From contig BPJV01000001.1 in assembly GCA_026004795.1 (NCBI GenBank), forward strand, positions 1,031,501 through 1,095,500: a DNA stretch of 64,000 nt, written 5' to 3'. Positions 44,848 to 53,284 of the stretch are shown in pieces. Within the stretch, counting starts at the first letter, position 1, and each line of letters starts with the position of its first letter. This DNA comes from Pirellulaceae bacterium. Lineage in GTDB: Bacteria; Planctomycetota; Planctomycetia; Pirellulales; Pirellulaceae. Position numbers and translations under genes: made by a program. The notes beneath the pieces are model-generated. The model was not told the DNA's origin. It worked only from the letters and a program-made list of their open reading frames with translations, and searched no databases.

Positions 44848-46620
44848 TTACTCCAAAATCATATCATCCACCGTCAGTCCGGAGGGAATCATCGGCAATA
44901 CGTGTTCCTGATACGGAACGGCAACGTCGAGAACAAAGGGGCCGGGATAGTCGATCATCTCTTGCAATGCAGGACGCAATTCCGATTTCTTGCTGATCGT
45001 CGCGGCTGCGCAACCGTACCCCTTCGCAATCTGCACGAAGTCTGGATATCGTTCGCGGACGTAGGCATGGGGTTGGCGAACGCCTGTTCCGCTGGCCTCC
45101 TCGTGATCGATCGGCCCCAAGTAGGTATGCGCTCGGTTGGAGCCCATGAAGCGATCTTCCCACTGGACAACCATCCCCAAGTGCTGGTTGTTCAGCAGCA
45201 GAACTTTCACGGGCAGCTTTTCGCAGCGCAGGGTGGCCAACTCCTGGATGTTCATCTGGAAGCTACCATCGCCATCGATGTCGATCACCAGCGCGTCGGG
45301 ATGGGCTGCCTGAACGCCCATGGCCGCGGGAAGCCCAAAGCCCATCGTCCCCAGCCCCGACGAACTCAGCCAGTGGCGAGGTTCCCGGAACTGATAGAAC
45401 TGCGCTGCCCACATCTGATGTTGCCCCACGCCGACGGTGATGTACGTGTCTCGGTCCCGGGTGAGGTTGGACAGTTCGCGGATGGCATGTTGCTGCAGAA
45501 TTCCGTCAAACTGCTCGTCGTACTTGAAAGGAAACTTGGCTTTTAGTTCCTGGCAGTGCTGCACCCATTGGTCGATTTGCGGGGCTTCGACGATCTTGTT
45601 CAACTCCTCGAGGGCATAACGAACGTCGCTGCATACCGGAATGTGAGCAATCTTGTTCTTGTTCAATTCCGAGGCATCGATGTCGACGTGAATCACTTTG
45701 GCGTGCTTGGCAAATTCCGCCAGCTTGCCGGTGACGCGGTCATCGAACCGCACGCCGAGGGCAAGCAGCAGGTCGCAGTCTCGCACCGCGTAATTGGCGT
45801 ACGCAGCGCCGTGCATCCCCAGCATGTCCAAGGAAAGGGGGTGCTCGTTGGGCAGCAGGCCAAGTCCCATGATGGTCATCGTGGTGGGAATGCCGGTCTT
45901 TTCAATCAGTTCCCGCAAGGCGGCAGCTCCTTCGGCAGCTACGACCCCTCCGCCACAGTAGATGATCGGCCGTTTGGCGTGCTTGATGGCCGCGGCAATC
46001 TGACGAATCTGCTCCGGCTGCGCCAACGGCTTGGTCACCCGATAGCCGGGCAAATTCATCGGCACGTCCCAGTCGACTTCGCAACTATCTAGCTGCACGT
46101 CTTTGGGCATGTCGATCAACACCGGCCCCGGGCGACCTGTCGTGGCGACATAGAAGGCCTCTTTCATGACGCGGGCGACATCTTCGACGCGGGTGACCAA
46201 GTAATGGTGCTTGGTGATGCTGCGGCAGACTTCCACAATGGGGGTTTCCTGGAAAGCATCGCTACCCATGACCGGTGTCGGCACCTGCCCGGTGATGGCG
46301 ATCAGCGGTATGCTATCGAGCTTTGCATCCGCAATGGCGGTCACCAGGTTGGTTGCCCCCGGGCCGCTAGTCGCCATGACCACGCCGGGCTTTCCCGTGC
46401 TGCGGGCAACGCCTTGAGCCGCAAAGGCCCCCCCTTGCTCGTGGCGAGGTAAAATCGTCCGCAGGCGATCGCGGACTTTGGTAAGAGATTGATGCAGCGG
46501 CATGCTCGCCCCGCCCGGGTAGGCGAACACCACTTCCACCCCATGGTCTACGAGCGACTGGACGACGATGTCCGCTCCCGTCATGACTTGGGTGGATCGT
46601 TGGGTGTCAACTGTTGCCAT
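44848..46620 (-). CDS. ilvB: Acetolactate synthase, catalytic (large) subunit
   Basis: 590 residues. The N-terminal TPP-fold has [14 protein letters not shown] and the activating Glu in [12 protein letters not shown]. Then comes the central FAD-binding domain. The C-terminal domain carries the ThDP motif ([19 protein letters not shown] ... [10 protein letters not shown]). The enzyme condenses pyruvate in Val/Leu/Ile synthesis, and the segment [31 protein letters not shown] is typical. The regulatory small subunit (ilvH/ilvN) is not adjacent. The gene is divergent from the fluoride channel gene; a gap of about 510 bases separates them. Confidence 0.95.
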   Translation of the reverse strand: MATVDTQRSTQVMTGADIVVQSLVDHGVEVVFAYPGGASMPLHQSLTKVRDRLRTILPRHEQGGAFAAQGVARSTGKPGVVMATSGPGATNLVTAIADAKLDSIPLIAITGQVPTPVMGSDAFQETPIVEVCRSITKHHYLVTRVEDVARVMKEAFYVATTGRPGPVLIDMPKDVQLDSCEVDWDVPMNLPGYRVTKPLAQPEQIRQIAAAIKHAKRPIIYCGGGVVAAEGAAALRELIEKTGIPTTMTIMGLGLLPNEHPLSLDMLGMHGAAYANYAVRDCDLLLALGVRFDDRVTGKLAEFAKHAKVIHVDIDASELNKNKIAHIPVCSDVRYALEELNKIVEAPQIDQWVQHCQELKAKFPFKYDEQFDGILQQHAIRELSNLTRDRDTYITVGVGQHQMWAAQFYQFREPRHWLSSSGLGTMGFGLPAAMGVQAAHPDALVIDIDGDGSFQMNIQELATLRCEKLPVKVLLLNNQHLGMVVQWEDRFMGSNRAHTYLGPIDHEEASGTGVRQPHAYVRERYPDFVQIAKGYGCAAATISKKSELRPALQEMIDYPGPFVLDVAVPYQEHVLPMIPSGLTVDDMILE

Positions 46621-47133
46621 TGTTTCAATCTCCTACAAACAAACACCTTGCCACGCTCGCCTTGCAGCCCCACACTGGTTCTGCTCGGCGAGCGGTCTCA
46701 CATCTCTTGTTCTACATCTTAAAATCGTGCTACCGGAACGAACTGTCGCATCGATGGATCCCGGCGATGAACGCACCGCATCCGCACTGCCATCGAACAG
46801 GTACCGCTCCATTCGTATGATACCTGCTCCCGGGCCGGATACGAGAAGATTCGGTCAAGCTCCGTAGAGCCCGGCAGCGACCTTGTTTCGGTTAGGAAAG
46901 CCTGCAGTCCGAAAATCATCCCGACACGCTGCCTGCCACCGGCGGCTGACCTTGGTGGCAGATTGCCTGCGGGTGCAATCGAAATCGTCACTCGACACTG
47001 GCTCGACCTTAGTTCATTATGCCTGGACCAATTCGCTCAGAATAGGCCAAATCGGCTAATCGATCAACTCACCGAGGGATCGGTAGTGGAGAATGCCGTT
47101 CGTTGATGAGAATTCTGCAGGCAGGAGAAGACC
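46621..47133. promoter_or_regulatory. Divergent region between ilvB and the fluoride channel gene
   Basis: About 510 bases with promoters for both directions. I looked for a fluoride riboswitch before the channel gene and an attenuator before ilvB and found neither convincingly. Short open frames here have no family match. Confidence 0.4.
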
Positions 47134-47538
47134 ATGTTGCTCAAAGAATGGTTGGCGGTCGCATTGGGGGGCATGCTAGGGAGTTTGGGACGTCACGCGA
47201 TATCGACGCTGTGCGCCGCCTTCGGTGCCTCCATGGTTCCTGTAGCGACACTCGTAGTCAACGTTCTAGGGTGCTTTTTCATCGGCTGCCTCACGCAATG
47301 GTCTTTTCATCATCACCTCAGCTCAGCTTGGTGGGTGGTAGGTATGCGCGTAGGGCTATTGGGTGGGCTTACCACATTTAGCTCCTTCGGTCTCGATGTC
47401 ATTCGCGTAGGGAAAGGCGGGCATCTCGGCTTCTCTGTGGCGCTCGTCGCCCTTCATCTGATCTTGGGGCTAGCTGCGGTGGGGTGGGGAATGCAGGTCG
47501 CCGAGGCGGCGCTCACCCCACGTCACGGTCAGGGGTAA
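47134..47538 (+). CDS. crcB: Fluoride-specific ion channel (FluC/CrcB)
   Basis: 134 residues with four membrane helices. AVALGGMLGSLGRHAIS, TLVVNVLGCFFIGCL with the conserved Asn, and GLLGGLTTFSSFGLD, the sodium-site/Phe-box loop, are diagnostic. The channel is a dual-topology dimer that exports fluoride. AGGAGA precedes the ATG by about 7 bases. A single gene suggests a homodimer. The last residues (TPRHGQG) are polar. Confidence 0.93.
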   Translation: MLLKEWLAVALGGMLGSLGRHAISTLCAAFGASMVPVATLVVNVLGCFFIGCLTQWSFHHHLSSAWWVVGMRVGLLGGLTTFSSFGLDVIRVGKGGHLGFSVALVALHLILGLAAVGWGMQVAEAALTPRHGQG

Positions 47539-47687
47539 TGCTGGATGGGGCCCGTCGTGCGCCTGGCCGAGATCAGTAGTCCGCGCCGTGGCCGACCAAT
47601 TCTGCGGCCGATTCTGTAACAGTAACGGGGATAAGCCCTGTGGGCCGCCGATGTGCCGGAAATGAAGGGGTTAAGAGGGCCTTCTGT

Positions 47688-49883
47688 TTAAAGCTTGGGT
47701 ATTGGCCGTTTGGGGGGAGGTTTTTGCAGCATTCGCGCTTCGTCGTCTCGGGGCGGCCTGGGGGGAGGAGGGTTGTTGGGAGGATTGTTGTTCCGCGGAG
47801 GCGGATTCAAATCGGTGTATTCTTCCGACCATTCCCAGCCAATGGGGTTCTTCAGTTCACGTTCAGCCAATAATCCCCACGGGGTACCGCGATGCTCGGT
47901 GGCGACGCGTTGTAGCAATTGTCGGGCGTACTCCGCCTCTTTTTCCAACCGGCTGCCGACGGATATCTCATCACTGGGTTTCAGCACCCAAGTATTGTTC
48001 TTGTCATTTTCAAAGCTCATGCCGCGCTTGAGCTTTGCCAGCATGGCATTGTAGGCCTCCGCGCGTACCTTATGGGCCAACACGGTCCCCAGCGCCAGGT
48101 CAAAACCGGCCAGCCACCGAGGTGAAGCCTCTCGGTCACGGAACTGCTCGCCCTGTTTCAGCAATTCGGCCAGCTGTGCCAATGGTGGTTCGACGCGGGC
48201 GGCCGCCTGCTGGGCTTGCGTCAATGCGGTAACCAATTCCGCATCATTCCGTTTTACAAAACGCACCGTGGGGTTGGTCAGCACGTCGACGCGGGGCAGC
48301 GAGGCAGCTTGGATGAGCACGCGTCGCAGTGGGCTAGCGCTGATCCGCCGCATGTACTCCTCGTGTGAAACATAATCCGGTTGGTATTTGGCCATCACTT
48401 CCGGATCGAAGAAATACTGCAAATCCGAGGCGAACGCTTCTACCTCCTCGCGGCGAACTCTCTGGCCGACTCGGCGGTTCGGGTGGACGGTGAAATAGAT
48501 GCCCCCCGTTTCATAGGCGAGCCGACTTAAGGCGTAAGGGCCAAATCCGGAGTCGACCACCGGCTCACTGAAATAATCATCGCGATTGCCCAGCTTGATC
48601 CATTCCGGGAGAACCGATTCGGGGCCTTGATCCACCTGCGCCCACTGAGGGGATTGGTCGTACCGGGGATCCGGGTCAACGTACTTGACGTACGTAAATT
48701 CTCTGCCGAACGGCGCCGGCACACCGATCACGTACACCGGAATGGCGAATTTGCGGCACTCGTTGATCGTCTGTTCCAGGCCGGCAGCGTCATCGCCGCG
48801 CTCGTCGGTTACGGCCACGAATAGCACATTGCGTTCTGGGCCTCGTCCGGTCGAACTACTGCGGTACCGTTTATACTTCTCCACGCCCATATACAGCGCG
48901 GTGAAAACGCGTTCCACGCCCGTTTCATCCATCTCAATCGAGTCAATGGCAGTGCGGATTTCCGTGAGGTCTGCCGTGGGCTTGGGCGTTAGGAAATGGA
49001 TTTCCGAGCCAAAAGCCACGACGCTGGTCAACAGGGGCTCGTCGGTATACTTTCGCCGTTCTCCGCGTTCCTCCCGCGAGCGTTCAACGATCCCCAGCTC
49101 CTCATAAATGCGATCGAAGCGGTCGCGAATCTCTTGACGCCGCCTGATGAGGCTCCCCGATTGATCGAAAAACCATACCACCAGCGTGGGGCGCTCTTCC
49201 ATGGCTCGCAGGATTTCGTAGGTGATGCGATCGACCGCTCCATCGGTGCCCGTCGTGCTGACCCCTGTCATCCCTTTTACCACCACATCGCTGCGGACCA
49301 ATCCCACCGCTTTTTCCAATTGATTGTTGAGGTCGTAAGTCGCGTTGACGACCGGCGGATCTACCGACGGAGAGGGGATTTCTGAAACTTCGGCCAGCAC
49401 AGGGGCCATGCTGAGTGCTTCCGAGAGCCCCGTATCACTGTTGGCACCGACTTCAACCGACGGAGCATCGGAGTAAGCAATTTGCTCGACGAGTTTGAAC
49501 TCTTCTTCCAGCGGTACGGGAGCCGCCTGAAACTGGATGCGATCGGAAACCTGGTGGACAACGACGGGAAAAACTGCCAATGCCAGAATAAGGACGACGT
49601 GAAATAGCAGGCTGATCAAGAAAGCCTGATTCTTCGGCTCCAACCACACAGCCGCTTCGTCCTCGCCCTCCTCATCGAATTGCTCATGGGGAAACGGGCG
49701 TGCCCTGAAGGCATCGTCCACACCCTCTGCCGGAGGTGACGGGGACTGGATGGAATGAGAAGTCGCGCCGCCGAGGCTTGGTGCCTCCTGGTTACCGCTC
49801 GTGGCTGTCTCCAGCATGGGCTGCACCGTAGCCGCTGCCGGAGCGTCGGCCGCGTCGATCTGGCTGGATGGTCGTTTCAGCAT
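47688..49883 (-). CDS. Membrane-anchored von Willebrand factor A (VWA) domain protein
   Basis: 731 residues. An acidic cytoplasmic N-terminus is followed by one membrane helix (about 86-110, FLISLLFHVVLILALAVFPVVV) and then a VWA domain. Its metal-ion site DQSGS is at 240-244 (VVWFFDQSGSLIRRRQEI). A helical region with VLAHKVRAEAYNAMLAKLKRG and a YLHEEYMRRI-type segment follows. The C-terminus is strongly Pro-rich (NPPNNPPPPRPP, KPPPKRPIPKL). VWA proteins bind partners through the bound metal, often in envelope complexes. No partner gene of a known type (MoxR ATPase) is adjacent. Function is unknown. Confidence 0.8.
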   Translation of the reverse strand: MLKRPSSQIDAADAPAAATVQPMLETATSGNQEAPSLGGATSHSIQSPSPPAEGVDDAFRARPFPHEQFDEEGEDEAAVWLEPKNQAFLISLLFHVVLILALAVFPVVVHQVSDRIQFQAAPVPLEEEFKLVEQIAYSDAPSVEVGANSDTGLSEALSMAPVLAEVSEIPSPSVDPPVVNATYDLNNQLEKAVGLVRSDVVVKGMTGVSTTGTDGAVDRITYEILRAMEERPTLVVWFFDQSGSLIRRRQEIRDRFDRIYEELGIVERSREERGERRKYTDEPLLTSVVAFGSEIHFLTPKPTADLTEIRTAIDSIEMDETGVERVFTALYMGVEKYKRYRSSSTGRGPERNVLFVAVTDERGDDAAGLEQTINECRKFAIPVYVIGVPAPFGREFTYVKYVDPDPRYDQSPQWAQVDQGPESVLPEWIKLGNRDDYFSEPVVDSGFGPYALSRLAYETGGIYFTVHPNRRVGQRVRREEVEAFASDLQYFFDPEVMAKYQPDYVSHEEYMRRISASPLRRVLIQAASLPRVDVLTNPTVRFVKRNDAELVTALTQAQQAAARVEPPLAQLAELLKQGEQFRDREASPRWLAGFDLALGTVLAHKVRAEAYNAMLAKLKRGMSFENDKNNTWVLKPSDEISVGSRLEKEAEYARQLLQRVATEHRGTPWGLLAERELKNPIGWEWSEEYTDLNPPPRNNNPPNNPPPPRPPRDDEARMLQKPPPKRPIPKL

Positions 49884-50073
49884 CCCGTTTGGCTCCTGCT
49901 CAGGTAGGTCGGTCGCCGGTCTTCGTTCATCATAACCAAAATCTGAGCTACGAGTAACTCTCGATGGGGCAGGTCGCCATGCTAGGGACGAAGCACTGCG
50001 CGCAGGTTCGATGCCGTCGCTCCTGTTTTTTAGCGAACAACCAGTAGCAATTGTACTTGTCGCGTTTCACCGC

Positions 50074-50107
50074 CAGTCCAGCCAAAGACTGCAGTCCAGC
50101 CAAAGAC
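50074..50107 (+). repeat. 18-base tandem duplication
   Basis: The 16-base string CAGTCCAGCCAAAGAC occurs twice, at 50074 and 50092, a period of 18. Two copies only, in non-coding sequence. Confidence 0.75.
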
Positions 50108-50226
50108 GCGCCAGTTGGTGATGACCAACCGGTCAATCGTCAGCGAACTCCAGCTGGTAGCCGCTCGTCTGCCGGTCGTCGCCCCAGCCGCCGGTAACTG
50201 TTCGCGCTGTTCTTGGTGATCACGTC

Positions 50227-50272
50227 CTTCTTGCTGAAAGGTCCGCATGCTTCTTGCTGAAAGGTCCGCATG
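50227..50272 (+). repeat. 23-base perfect tandem duplication
   Basis: Two identical 23-base copies abut (50227-50249 and 50250-50272); each starts CTTCTTGCTGAAAGG and ends GTCCGCATG. The perfect identity suggests a recent duplication or slippage. Confidence 0.85.
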
Positions 50273-50688
50273 GTCGCAGAGGCAGCGGACACCAAGGGCG
50301 CAGTTTTCCATGAGCATGCAGCAGCGGTTGTCTCGTCCTCGAGTCGCTGGAAGTGCCGAGCCACGTAGTGGTGGATCGACGGCAGGCCGCTTGGTCTAAA
50401 CGGGTGGCTCGCTCCGCCCAGCGGGCAGGCAGGGCTCTTGTAGGTCAGGGTATCCCCCAGTTTTGGTTGTTTTCTCCGAATTTTAACGTCCTCAGGTCGT
50501 GCAAATCTGCACAACCCGATTAAGATGAAGTCATCGCTGATTCGGAGAAGGTAAACCGACCCGTAAATCTTGGCGCCCCGATTCGCGCGAATCACGATCG
50601 ATGGCATTGCTGCCGTTGGTTCAACAGGCAGTAAGCCATCTGTTTGGTTGCAGCATCGATTTCACGCTTCCAGAGACCGCCCGAACCG

Positions 50689-52272
50689 ATGACTTCGCAT
50701 TTAGTTATTTTGATCGCGAGTTTTGCGCTCGCCGTTCTGGTGACTCCTTTGGTTAGGCGGGTTGCCATTAGGTGGGGGGTTACGGATGAACCGGATGCGA
50801 GGCGCAAGTTGCACCATCGAACGGTGGCCCGTGCGGGGGGGACGGCTGTCCTAGCGGCCGTGTTGGTGGTGTGTCTGGCGGCCCTGTTTTCATTCGACTT
50901 AACTCGCCTGGCGGCGACGTCGATCGTCCCCTACGCAGCGCTGCTGCTGGCGATGATGAGCGTGTGGGTGTTGGGATTGGCCGACGACATCTTCACATTG
51001 CGAGGCCGTCAAAAGCTGGTGGGCCAGATTCTCGTGGCCGTCTTATTGGCCTCTTGCGGTTACTCGATCCCCAGCATTACCTTCCTGGGCTATCAATTGC
51101 ATCTGGGAATGTTTTCGGGAGTGGCTGCCGTCATTTGGTTGTTGGGGACGATCAACGCCATGAACTTGATCGACGGAGCCGACGGCTTGTGTTCGACGTT
51201 GGGAGCAATTATCTGCGGTGCTTTGGGTGTACTGGCCACCATGCACGGGCATTTCGCCGAGTCGGCTATCGCGTTCTCGTTGTGCGGGGCTTTGTTAGGC
51301 TTTCTGGTGTACAACCTGCCTCCGGCGTCGATCTTCCTGGGGGATTCTGGGAGCATGTTGATCGGGTTGGTGGCGGGAGCTTTGGCCATTCGTTGTTCGT
51401 TGAAGGGGCCTGCGGGAATTGCCTTCATGGCACCCATGGCCATTCTGGCCTTACCATTGCTCGATTCGGTCATGGCCATTGTGCGGCGATTTCTTACCGG
51501 GCGATCCATTTATTCGACGGATCGCGCGCATCTCCACCACACACTCCGCAATCGGGGGCTGGGGGATTATGGGCTGCTGGCAGTCGTTGCCGGGCTTTCT
51601 CTGATCACCGCGGGCGGTGCCTTGTTGGGTGAACTCTTATCGTGGGATTGGATTGGCCCAGCCTCGGTGGTCACGGTCTTTGCCGGTTTGGTGGCTTCCA
51701 AAGCGTTTGGCTATGCGGAAATGGTTTTGGTGGCCAAGCGGGGAACGCATTTCGCCCTGACCCTGGTAGGCCCGCCGCGACGAAGCGGCGAGCGCAAGCA
51801 TCAATCCCGATGCGTGCATCTTCAAGGCACTCGCCAATGGGATACCGTCTGGCAAACGCTCGTCGAATTCGCCGAGCGCGAGGAGCTGAGTTCGGTGCGG
51901 TTTGATCTGAACGTGCCGTGGCTTGAGGAGGGGTTCCACGGCATGTGGCAGTCGGCGGCCACCGGGGGGCAAGACGGGGAGGCGGACAAGCGATGGTCGA
52001 CGATCTTACCAGTACGGGCTACAGGACGGATTGTGGGACGCATGCAGGTGGCGGGAGCGGTAACCTCCGATGCTTCCTTAAATTCTATTTCCCGCTTGCT
52101 CGAATTGGTAGAGGATCTTGCACCGCAAATCGAATTGGTGATGTATCCCAGCAGTGAGGCCGCGGCGCCTGCCGTGCCCCTTACCCCTACCGCTGCGGAG
52201 CAAAGTCGGGCGCATGGGCCGCCGATGAAGCTTGATTCGGTTCATCGCAATCGTATCGAGGTTTCCACGTAG
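50689..52272 (+). CDS. Phosphoglycosyl transferase, WecA/TagO/MraY family, with C-terminal cytosolic domain
   Basis: 527 residues from ATG 50689 (a TTG at 50644 is open but weaker). Eleven or so membrane helices occupy residues 1-345. The catalytic pair DD is at 99-100 (GLADDIFTLRGRQK). The family motif NAMNLIDGADGL starts at 156, FLGDSGS is at 217-222 and the HLHH motif is at 281-284. Such enzymes move a sugar phosphate from a UDP-sugar to undecaprenyl phosphate, the first step of O-antigen, teichoic acid or exopolysaccharide synthesis. Residues about 350-527 form an extra soluble alpha/beta region not found in E. coli WecA. Its role is unknown. Confidence 0.92.
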   Translation: MTSHLVILIASFALAVLVTPLVRRVAIRWGVTDEPDARRKLHHRTVARAGGTAVLAAVLVVCLAALFSFDLTRLAATSIVPYAALLLAMMSVWVLGLADDIFTLRGRQKLVGQILVAVLLASCGYSIPSITFLGYQLHLGMFSGVAAVIWLLGTINAMNLIDGADGLCSTLGAIICGALGVLATMHGHFAESAIAFSLCGALLGFLVYNLPPASIFLGDSGSMLIGLVAGALAIRCSLKGPAGIAFMAPMAILALPLLDSVMAIVRRFLTGRSIYSTDRAHLHHTLRNRGLGDYGLLAVVAGLSLITAGGALLGELLSWDWIGPASVVTVFAGLVASKAFGYAEMVLVAKRGTHFALTLVGPPRRSGERKHQSRCVHLQGTRQWDTVWQTLVEFAEREELSSVRFDLNVPWLEEGFHGMWQSAATGGQDGEADKRWSTILPVRATGRIVGRMQVAGAVTSDASLNSISRLLELVEDLAPQIELVMYPSSEAAAPAVPLTPTAAEQSRAHGPPMKLDSVHRNRIEVST

Positions 52273-52644
52273 ATCCTGTTCCTCGCCGCCATACCTCTGC
52301 TACTGGCCGCGGCGATGATGGCGCTGCGCGGGCGCTATGGTGCGCCTGGGGGAAATCGAATCGGCGGATCGGCTTGCTGAGCCGACCCCAAGGCGAGCAT
52401 CGATGCGCTATCGGGGCGGACCGTAGACTACCGAATCGGTGGCCGGCCCTTTCGTTTGTTGCAGAGAATGGCACGTCAGAAAAGCCAGCTTGGCACTGGT
52501 ATCTTTTTTTCTCGCTGGCAAGCTTGGTACATTGAAAAGAGCAAGGGCAGGTGCAGAACCTGCCGTTCCCGATGCGGCTGGCTCCTGCCTTGCATGCTCG
52601 TCTCCTTTACCGTTCCTTTACTATTCTTTGCGGCGGAATCTGCC
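52273..52644. other. Intergenic region between the WecA-like and FHA genes
   Basis: About 370 bases between two plus-strand genes. A 6-bp stem (TCGGCT/AGCCGA, 52369-52385) lies about 100 bases after the first stop but has no U-tract. The frame of the FHA gene is open upstream to 52456 without protein-like features. Confidence 0.35.
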
Positions 52645-53097
52645 ATGCACTACACTCTGACACTTCAGAACCATGTTGAAGGGCTCCACGTGCGCTCGTG
52701 GAGCTTTACGCCGCCGGTGACGGTGGGACGCGATCCCACCTGTGACGTGTGCATCAATCACGATTCCATCAGTCGTAAGCATTGCCAGTTTCAGACCAAT
52801 GCTGAGGGCGCGTTGGTGGTTCGTGATTTGGGTTCCATGAACGGCACGTATGTCGATGACCGCAAAGTGCAGCAAACGGTGTTGATGCCCGGGCAGATCA
52901 TCCAGTTGGGAGCGCTCACCCTCCGCATCGATTTTGCCGAGGAGCATGAAGCGACCGTTGGAACTTCGCGGCAGCAAGGGCATGGGGCCGCATCCAGTGG
53001 AGGTGGTAGCCTCCACGCGACGCAACCCTTGGAATCCTTTCGCCCAGTGGTTATCCCGCCGAAGAAGCCTTGGTGGCGGCGGCTGCTCGGGGATTGA
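52645..53097 (+). CDS. FHA domain protein
   Basis: 150 residues from ATG 52645 (MHYTLTLQNHVEG). The FHA fold covers about residues 1-100. VTVGRDPTCDVCIN carries the conserved Gly-Arg, SISRKHCQF the Ser and His that bind phosphothreonine, and DLGSMNGTYVDD the NG pair. FHA domains read Ser/Thr phosphorylation, so a Hanks kinase is the natural partner; one lies at 13323, but no link is shown. The tail is Gly/Ser-rich and ends in a basic Trp-rich sequence (KKPWWRRLLGD). Starts further upstream would add residues that look like read-through. Confidence 0.85.
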   Translation: MHYTLTLQNHVEGLHVRSWSFTPPVTVGRDPTCDVCINHDSISRKHCQFQTNAEGALVVRDLGSMNGTYVDDRKVQQTVLMPGQIIQLGALTLRIDFAEEHEATVGTSRQQGHGAASSGGGSLHATQPLESFRPVVIPPKKPWWRRLLGD

Positions 53098-53284
53098 TGG
53101 CAAGGTGATCCAGGAAGCCATTGTAGGTCGTTTGGGCGCTGTTCGTTTCCCCTGGCACGGCATGTGAGCAGTGGACTAGAATGAAGGGGTAAACGGTGGC
53201 GACACCAGCGCACCGATGCGCGACGACGCGGTGTGGCACGCGAGCCATCGCGGTGGAATCCTTCGAATCAAGTGGGAGATAGTG

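Larger units (their letters stand above)
49884..50688. other. Intergenic region with two short tandem duplications
   Basis: About 800 bases between divergent genes. It contains an 18-base and a 23-base tandem repeat, listed separately. A frame across it (50140-50607) lacks homology and a ribosome site. Confidence 0.5.

Noticed and set aside
46950-47133. Possible fluoride riboswitch upstream of the FluC/CrcB gene
   Set aside because: A GGAGAATGCCGTTC stretch loosely recalls the motif, but the conserved GGNGATGG core and matching pseudoknot partner are not there. A covariance-model search would decide it.
50140-50607. Open frame of 155 residues on the minus strand
   Set aside because: No family resemblance, no ribosome site, and it runs over the 23-base tandem duplication. 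Its composition looks like non-coding sequence.
52456-52644. Extended start giving the FHA protein an N-terminal membrane helix
   Set aside because: The upstream residues are Cys/Arg-rich and unlike the family; the FHA fold begins directly at the chosen ATG. A translation-start experiment could overturn this.
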